Of a stretch of DNA of 11,958 nucleotides, positions 7,148 through 11,958 are shown piece by piece. Below the pieces are notes generated by a model that was not told where the DNA came from, did not search any database, and saw nothing but the letters and a program-made list of their open reading frames with translations. Position 1 is the stretch's first letter, and each line of letters starts with the position of its first letter. A program made the translations under genes and the position numbers. Origin of the DNA: a bacterium (lineage in GTDB: Bacteria > Bacteroidota > Bacteroidia > B-17B0 > Aurantibacillaceae); contig DAHXOV010000383.1 in NCBI GenBank assembly GCA_027364695.1, forward strand, positions 1 to 11,958, in the 5' to 3' direction.

Positions 7148-7609
7148 TTAAAGTATGTTTTTTCCTCTTTTTTCAATAAAAAATCTTTGTATAATTTCTT
7201 TGCACTCATCTGCGAGAATTCCTTTTACAGCATGAGTTTTTGGATGTAATATATTTTCTGAGAATAAAGAATATCCTTTTTTCAAATCATAAGCACCAAA
7301 AACGAGTGTAGATAATTGCGCCCATCCTATAGCTCCAGCACACATTGGACATGGTTCGATAGTAACATAAATACTACACTCTTGGAGGTATTTTCCACCA
7401 ATATAATTCGTTGCTGCGGTGATGGCTTGTATTTCTGCATGGGCAGTTACATCGTTTAATTGTTCAGTTAAGTTGTGCGCCCGTGCAATGATTTTATTAT
7501 TCCATACAATTACAGTTCCTATAGGTACTTCATCTTTTTTATACGCCTTTTCTGCTTCTTTTAATGCTTCACGAATGAAGTATTCATGGTCTTTTAATGG
7601 CATGGACAT
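7148..7609 (-). CDS. tadA: tRNA-specific adenosine deaminase (nucleoside deaminase family)
   Basis: TadA deaminates A34 to inosine in the anticodon of tRNA-Arg(ACG), allowing decoding of CGN codons. The 153-residue protein has the zinc-dependent deaminase signature: HAE (57-59), with His57 as ligand and Glu59 as proton shuttle, and PCPMC (86-90), with Cys87 and Cys90 as ligands. EVPIGTVIV (27-35) and the C-terminal helix (ECKEIIQRFF) also fit TadA. The first ATG (7609) overlaps the upstream gene by 16 bases. A second in-frame ATG at 7603 overlaps by 10 and could equally be the start. A guanine or other nucleoside deaminase is the main alternative, but length and motifs favour TadA. Confidence 0.88.
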   Translation of the reverse strand: MSMPLKDHEYFIREALKEAEKAYKKDEVPIGTVIVWNNKIIARAHNLTEQLNDVTAHAEIQAITAATNYIGGKYLQECSIYVTIEPCPMCAGAIGWAQLSTLVFGAYDLKKGYSLFSENILHPKTHAVKGILADECKEIIQRFFIEKRGKNIL

Positions 7610-7989
7610 GTGATATTATTTTGAAAAATAATTTGAGTTATCAGTGTTAAGTCATCACAATCTTTGATAATCAAATGATAAGGATAAAACTTTTTGAAAT
7701 GCGATCTTGGTTCTAAATAATATATTCTACATGGTTTTTCACGGGGATGACTTTTATCAAAATTTACTTCAAAGAATTCCAATTCTGATTTCAGCTGGGC
7801 AGTTGTTTTATTCATACACTCTAAGCTACATCTCACATTTTCAGATAGTTTCAATCTCTGATTCTTTAATTCGCTCATTTTTACTTCACTTAATGAAATA
7901 CAACTTCTGTTCCCAAACAAAACATATACCAGTAGTAGTCCAACTAAAAATCCAATCATGTATAATTTTAAGCGATCTTGAAATTCCAT
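7594..7989 (-). CDS. Small membrane-anchored protein of unknown function
   Basis: This 131-residue protein is not confidently recognised. It begins with a short polar/basic stretch, then one hydrophobic segment (about 10-26, IGFLVGLLLVYVLFG), then a soluble part, so a single-pass membrane protein is likely. The soluble part has a charged, probably helical region (35-70) and then VNFDKSHPREK and RIYYLEP, followed by beta-like hydrophobic strands. From memory, this plan (N-terminal anchor, '[VD]-x-F-[DS]-K-S' turn, short beta domain) resembles small Bacteroidota proteins annotated DUF4258-like, but I cannot confirm that. It has five cysteines beyond the membrane segment (residues 30, 54, 58, 87, 110) plus two in the terminal TCPCH, whose codons overlap the tadA start. 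It starts 3 bases after the bshC stop, so it is clearly expressed within the cluster. Confidence 0.75.
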   Translation of the reverse strand: MEFQDRLKLYMIGFLVGLLLVYVLFGNRSCISLSEVKMSELKNQRLKLSENVRCSLECMNKTTAQLKSELEFFEVNFDKSHPREKPCRIYYLEPRSHFKKFYPYHLIIKDCDDLTLITQIIFQNNITCPCH

Positions 7990-7992
7990 GTT

Positions 7993-9606
7993 CTACAATT
8001 TTTCTAATACGGTTATTTGATATTTTTCTGAGAAGTTGATTTTACAATATGGTAACAGGCTTGTAATAAATTCTTTTATAGATGAATAACCCAACACTTT
8101 TAGGGCGTAAGATGCATTCCATATTCTGTCTTGCATGGTGTTATTTGGGAAAAAGGTAGTAAAAATATCTTCAGTTTGTTTTACAATTATCTCATTTTTT
8201 TGTTTAATCGTTCTATTTAATTTTTGTTCTAAGGCTTCTATTCCTCTTAATGCTCTTGTTAATTCTGCATTGACAAATGGCAATAATGTTTTATCAATAC
8301 GCTCTGTTTGTATTTTTATCTTTTCGTAGATATTATTAATGTCCTGTCTTTGTTCATCTAAGCTTATACTCATGTGTTGTTTATCCAATATGTCTTTTAT
8401 TATTTTGTCTTTGTCTTTTGTAAAAATATCGTGTATTGAGAGATGTAGTTTATTTATTTTTTGTTGAATGTTTGTTGGTAAAAGAAAAATAACAGGTCTT
8501 TGAAGAATGATAGGGTATAATATGTTGTATGCATCAAAAGAATTGGATAGTTCTAACCAATATGCTACTTCTGCGGGACCTCCAATGTATGCTATATTTG
8601 GCAATATGGTTTGCTGATACAATGGGCGCAATAATACATTGGGACTAAAATATTCAGGATGTGTTTTCAAATATTCTTCAAGTTCTGATTGAGAAAAAAT
8701 AACATCTGTATTCTTTAATAGGTAATATGATTCTTTTTTTTGAACCAAATGCCTTTGATGGTTGTAGATTAAAAAAGTATTAATTTCCCTTGGATTAACT
8801 TGAATGTTGTAATGTTGATTTTTTAGTTTATCAGTACTTGCCATCATTGAATGGTAAGTATAGTTTTCGAAAATATCTTTGTGAAAAACAGATTGAAATT
8901 GTTGTTTGAAGTATTTCTCATTAGCGTCTATAATAACTATTCCCTCGTGTCCGAATAAATGATTAACTAAATAACGGGTGGCATCTACATAATTATTATG
9001 ATGTAGATAGGCAGTAAAAAATAAGTTCAAGTCATCTTCGGATAAAATTTTATTGTTTTTTATCTCTTCAAAAACATCGCTTAGACCATTTGTATTTATT
9101 GAAAATACAGGACTTCTGTCTGTATCCCTGTTCCACCTAATAATTTTTTCTTTGTAATAAAAATGATTGATTTCTTCCATGTCATGATCTTCTGTTGCCA
9201 TCCAAAATACTGGAATAAAATGGTAGTCAGGAAGTTGTTCTTTAAATTGTTTGGATAATTGAATAAGGCTTGCTATTTTATAAATAAAATACAAAGGACC
9301 TGTAAACAAGCACAATTGATGACCTGTTGTAATGGTATAGCTGTTCTTTTCACTTAATAAGTTGATATTGTTGATGGTTTTTTCTGAGGTATTAGTAACT
9401 CTTTGAGACTGTTGTAATAATATCTGTTTTAACTCTTTTCTGTTGTAGTTTATTTTTTGAATATCCTCTATCACTCTGAATAATCCTTGCCAATCAGGGC
9501 TGTATTTAAATAAATTTTTCAGATGTTCATTATTACTGAGATAATTTATAACCAGCGTATCAAAGTACTTACTTGGGGCAGGTAAATGGGTGGGTTGAAA
9601 GAACAT
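7993..9606 (-). CDS. bshC: Bacillithiol biosynthesis cysteine-adding enzyme
   Basis: BshC is thought to couple cysteine to GlcN-malate in the last step of bacillithiol synthesis, making the low-molecular-weight thiol used instead of glutathione by many Firmicutes and Bacteroidota. The 537-residue length is typical. Seen: TTGHQLCLFTGPLY (93-106), PVFWMATEDHDMEEI (132-146), LLRPLYQQTILPNIAYIGG (325-343) followed by the PAEVAYW block, and a long charged helical region (about 415-475) that forms the family's coiled-coil. The ATG at 9606 lies 2 bases after the upp stop. BshA (glycosyltransferase) and BshB (deacetylase) are not in this window and should be elsewhere in the genome if the pathway is complete. 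Confidence 0.95.
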   Translation of the reverse strand: MFFQPTHLPAPSKYFDTLVINYLSNNEHLKNLFKYSPDWQGLFRVIEDIQKINYNRKELKQILLQQSQRVTNTSEKTINNINLLSEKNSYTITTGHQLCLFTGPLYFIYKIASLIQLSKQFKEQLPDYHFIPVFWMATEDHDMEEINHFYYKEKIIRWNRDTDRSPVFSINTNGLSDVFEEIKNNKILSEDDLNLFFTAYLHHNNYVDATRYLVNHLFGHEGIVIIDANEKYFKQQFQSVFHKDIFENYTYHSMMASTDKLKNQHYNIQVNPREINTFLIYNHQRHLVQKKESYYLLKNTDVIFSQSELEEYLKTHPEYFSPNVLLRPLYQQTILPNIAYIGGPAEVAYWLELSNSFDAYNILYPIILQRPVIFLLPTNIQQKINKLHLSIHDIFTKDKDKIIKDILDKQHMSISLDEQRQDINNIYEKIKIQTERIDKTLLPFVNAELTRALRGIEALEQKLNRTIKQKNEIIVKQTEDIFTTFFPNNTMQDRIWNASYALKVLGYSSIKEFITSLLPYCKINFSEKYQITVLEKL

Positions 9607-9608
9607 TA

Positions 9609-10259
9609 TTACAATTTTTCTCCAAAAGCCAAGTCCCCTGCATCTCCCAAACCTGGCACGATATAAGCGGTAGAGGTAAGTTCATCATCTATAACACCAC
9701 ACCATAGTGTATAATTGGTATCAGGCATATTTTTTTTTAAGTAATCAATACTTTGTTTACTTGCTATAGCACAAACGATGTGTGTATGTTTAGGCATGCC
9801 TTTGTGCAACAATGCTTTATAAGTAAGAGTCATAGAAGAACCTGTAGCCAACATTGGATCGCACAAGATAAGTGTTTTATTTTGTAATGACGGGCAAGAC
9901 ACATATTCTATTGCGATGTCAAATGAGTGATCTTTATGATGCCTGCGATAAGCGCTTACGAAAGCACTTTCTGCTTTGTCAAATACATGGAGTAAGCCAA
10001 GATGCAGTGGTAAGCCCGCCCGTAGGATAGTGCCTATAATAAGTCGTTGTGATAATACTTTTGCATCTGCTATGCCCAAAGGTGTAGTTACAGGAATAGA
10101 GGTATATTCTAACTCTTTAGATATTTCATGCGCAATGATTTGTCCTATTCTTTCCAAGTTATTTCTAAATCTCCAGCTGTCCTTTTGAATTTCTTTGTCT
10201 CTTATTTCTGCAATGTATTGATTAATAATAGATGGTCCAAGAGATAAATTATGTATCAT
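9609..10259 (-). CDS. upp: Uracil phosphoribosyltransferase
   Basis: UPRT makes UMP from uracil and PRPP in pyrimidine salvage. The 216-residue protein shows the family blocks: ILRAGLPLHLGLLHVF (78-93), the PRPP-binding loop ILCDPMLATGSSM (131-143), and the C-terminal uracil-binding YIVPGLGDAGDLAFG (199-213). All appear intact. The N-terminus (MIHNLSLGPSIINQYIAEIRD) fits the Bacteroidota group, and the ATG at 10259 is the first plausible start. It lies 8 bases after the PD40 protein gene and 2 bases before bshC, so it sits inside the minus-strand transcription unit. Its link with its neighbours appears to be transcriptional rather than functional. Confidence 0.96.
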   Translation of the reverse strand: MIHNLSLGPSIINQYIAEIRDKEIQKDSWRFRNNLERIGQIIAHEISKELEYTSIPVTTPLGIADAKVLSQRLIIGTILRAGLPLHLGLLHVFDKAESAFVSAYRRHHKDHSFDIAIEYVSCPSLQNKTLILCDPMLATGSSMTLTYKALLHKGMPKHTHIVCAIASKQSIDYLKKNMPDTNYTLWCGVIDDELTSTAYIVPGLGDAGDLAFGEKL

Positions 10260-10267
10260 GGTGAATA

Positions 10268-11815
10268 TTATTTTTTAAGATAAATGTGATGTGTCATCTC
10301 TGATTGATAAGAAGTTTTGTCAAATACTTCAAGAGTGGTTTCATAGGTTTTGAAATCGGGGTGTTCTGCTACTAATTTATATTTTCCAGGTGACAATATC
10401 ATTACATATTTACCTGTATTAGGGTTTGGAATATAGTTGCCGATTAATTCGCCGTTATTTAATTGCATCACTTGTATATGCACATCTCTGTAATCATTGA
10501 TGGGTTCTTTGGATTTTATTTCTCCAATGATTAGTGTAAATTCGAGTTCTTCATCGTTAAAAATGATTCTGTAAATATCATAATCTCCCATTCCGCCTCC
10601 TCTGATGCTTGCAATGTAGCCGTATTTTCCGGTTTTTGATATTCTGAAATTCATATCATCATAAGAGGTATTGATAGGATAACCAATGTTTTTAGAGTTT
10701 TCGAACTTATTCGTTTCAGGATTTTTATTGGCTCTAAAGATATCATATCCTCCCATGCTTCCGTGTCCTTTTGAACTGAAATAAAGATATTTTTCATCAG
10801 AGGATAGGTTGGGGAAATCTTCATCATATTCAGTATTGATAGCAGATCCAAGGTTTTCTGGTGCTGCCCATTTAGTATTGTCTAATTTTCTACATACATA
10901 TAAGTCTGTGCCACCATATCCTCCTTTTCTGTTACTTGCAAAATATATTTCTGTGCCGTCATTGTTGATAGATGCGGCTATCACATCTCCATTGCTATTG
11001 ACAGATGATGGCAAGGGTTCTAATTTCTGAAATAGTCCCATATCATTCATTTTACTGAAGTATAGTTTCCCGTTTTTATGAATAATTAAAGTCCTTCCAT
11101 TAGAACTCATTCCCACTATTTCTTCTCCGCTATTACCCTTACACACGGGTTCTCCCAATACAGAGGCTTCCATATATTCTCCATTGACAACTTTTGATAC
11201 CATGATACAATTCTGATATTGCCCATTGAGCATTTTATCTGCTTTTTTATCTACGGGTCGGTTGGAATTATACACTATAAAGTTTTCTCTTTCATCTACA
11301 AATGGATAATAGTCGGCATACTCATTATTGATATTTTTTTCCAAATTATGAAAGCTTATGTTCACAGGAAATTTAATCAGTTCTCTTGCATTAAAGCAGT
11401 GTTGTATTTCTAGGTCCACTATCTTTAGATTTTCAGGGTTTCCTTTTGTATTTAATTTAAACTTTTGAAAATACTCTATGGCTTCAGAAAATTTATTGGC
11501 GTATTGATATGCTCTTGCTAGCAGAAATTCTGTGTTAGGGTTATGATTTTCTGTTTTCACTACATTTTCAAGATAAGGAATGGCTTTACTTTTATTGACA
11601 TTAGTATTTAAATAACATACTGCTATATTGTACTGATATTCTATATTTTTTGGGTTGATTTGATACAGTTGTAATAAGTCATCCAGGGCTTCTTCAAAAT
11701 TCTCATTCAACATTTTTTCCTTTACTGACTCATATAATTTTTTTTCATCTACATTCTGAGCATACAAAAGTGAATGAATAAAAACGCTCACACAACACAT
11801 AAAAAAGTATTTCAT
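10268..11815 (-). CDS. Secreted TPR / PD40 (WD40-like) repeat protein
   Basis: The ATG at 11815 gives a 515-residue protein with a clean signal peptide (MKYFFMCCVSVFIHSLLYA, then QN), so export is expected. A TTG five codons upstream is possible but unneeded. Residues about 22-145 look like TPR helices (EEALDDLL, AIPYLENV, SEAIEYFQKF). From about 165 to 420 are PD40-type beta-propeller repeats, recognisable by '[DE]-F/V-x-x-[SD]-x-x-G/E-x-x-[IL]-[YI]-F/V-x-S' strands, 'SNRKGGYGGTDLY' (294-306), 'SSKGHGSMGGYDIF' (347-360) and 'SIRGGGMGDYDIY' (403-415). The last 90 residues look like a beta-sandwich of the carboxypeptidase-regulatory type (NTGKYVMILSPGKYKL). This TPR-PD40-CRD order matches PorE-like and related envelope proteins, but the usual C-terminal OmpA peptidoglycan-binding domain is absent. 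The function is therefore unclear. It is the first gene of the minus-strand cluster. Confidence 0.85.
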   Translation of the reverse strand: MKYFFMCCVSVFIHSLLYAQNVDEKKLYESVKEKMLNENFEEALDDLLQLYQINPKNIEYQYNIAVCYLNTNVNKSKAIPYLENVVKTENHNPNTEFLLARAYQYANKFSEAIEYFQKFKLNTKGNPENLKIVDLEIQHCFNARELIKFPVNISFHNLEKNINNEYADYYPFVDERENFIVYNSNRPVDKKADKMLNGQYQNCIMVSKVVNGEYMEASVLGEPVCKGNSGEEIVGMSSNGRTLIIHKNGKLYFSKMNDMGLFQKLEPLPSSVNSNGDVIAASINNDGTEIYFASNRKGGYGGTDLYVCRKLDNTKWAAPENLGSAINTEYDEDFPNLSSDEKYLYFSSKGHGSMGGYDIFRANKNPETNKFENSKNIGYPINTSYDDMNFRISKTGKYGYIASIRGGGMGDYDIYRIIFNDEELEFTLIIGEIKSKEPINDYRDVHIQVMQLNNGELIGNYIPNPNTGKYVMILSPGKYKLVAEHPDFKTYETTLEVFDKTSYQSEMTHHIYLKK

Positions 11816-11958
11816 GCTATTTTTTCGCAAAAATAATCAAAGAAAAGTGAAAGTTAAATGAAAAATTGAAAGTACATGGCATAAAAAAGTAACTATAAAG
11901 GGTATATGCGGCGGCTTTTAAGTTGAGTACGACGATCACCAGCTATTTACTATAATGG
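11816..11958. other. Upstream region of the minus-strand cluster, cut by window edge
   Basis: No frame longer than a few codons crosses this stretch on either strand: stops appear quickly in all three minus frames, and the plus frames also break. Most of it is A/T-rich promoter-like DNA. The last 50 bases, from 11908, are more GC-rich, starting with GCGGCGGC (11908-11915), and may be the edge of an RNA gene, a repeat or another intergenic element. The window ends too soon to say. Confidence 0.45.
11828..11835 (-). promoter_or_regulatory. Candidate Bacteroidota -7 promoter element (TATTTTTG)
   Basis: On the minus strand, TATTTTTG matches the known Bacteroidota -7 consensus TAnnTTTG exactly. 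It sits 12 bases upstream of the ATG of the PD40 protein gene, so transcription would start within roughly ten bases of the start codon, a very short leader. No convincing TTG -33 element lies 17-23 bases further upstream. In A/T-rich DNA such a match can occur by chance, hence the low confidence. Confidence 0.3.

Noticed and set aside
1..11958. CRISPR arrays, tRNA or rRNA genes, transposases, prophage genes or defence systems
   Set aside because: I saw no regularly spaced repeats, cloverleaf-like sequences, transposase or phage motifs. Nearly every base is assigned to a housekeeping or envelope gene.

Overview
The window is AT-rich DNA from a member of the Bacteroidota. The evidence is an LpxC-FabZ fusion protein followed by lpxA (a hallmark of the phylum), a BshC bacillithiol enzyme, a secreted TPR/PD40 protein with a typical signal peptide ending in '...LLYA-QN', and weak or absent Shine-Dalgarno sequences. 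A relative of Chitinophagales is a reasonable guess, but the sequence alone does not fix the order. Genes fill almost the whole window, with overlaps or gaps of a few bases.

Layout. (1) Bases 1-2170, minus strand: recF (DNA repair/replication) followed 27 bases later by a PlsC-type acyltransferase that runs off the left edge. (2) Bases 2171-2465: a divergent intergenic region of about 295 bases. It carries a strikingly GC-rich perfect inverted repeat (20-bp stem, 3-base loop) that resembles a REP-like palindromic element. (3) Bases 2466-5289, plus strand: lpxC/fabZ, lpxA (ATGA overlap) and a small ABC ATPase. The first two carry out early lipid A synthesis. (4) Bases 5283-11815, minus strand: a seven-gene compact cluster, read in transcription order as TPR/PD40 secreted protein, upp, bshC, a small membrane-anchored protein, tadA, a GT9 glycosyltransferase and a short-chain dehydrogenase. 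Gaps of 8, 2, 3, -16, 28 and -8 bases suggest one transcription unit. Its tail overlaps the end of the ABC ATPase gene by 7 bases, so two transcription units converge with no intergenic space. (5) Bases 11816-11958: upstream DNA with one candidate Bacteroidota -7 promoter element and a GC-rich patch cut by the window edge.

The genes mix envelope biogenesis (LpxC/FabZ, LpxA, acyltransferase, GT9, PD40 protein) with housekeeping (RecF, uracil salvage, tRNA wobble deamination, bacillithiol). I find no transposase, phage gene, CRISPR array, tRNA or rRNA. There is no clear novel system here. The items most worth a second look are the palindromic element, the small conserved-looking membrane protein between bshC and tadA, the ABC ATPase with non-canonical Q- and H-loops, and the PD40 protein without an OmpA domain.
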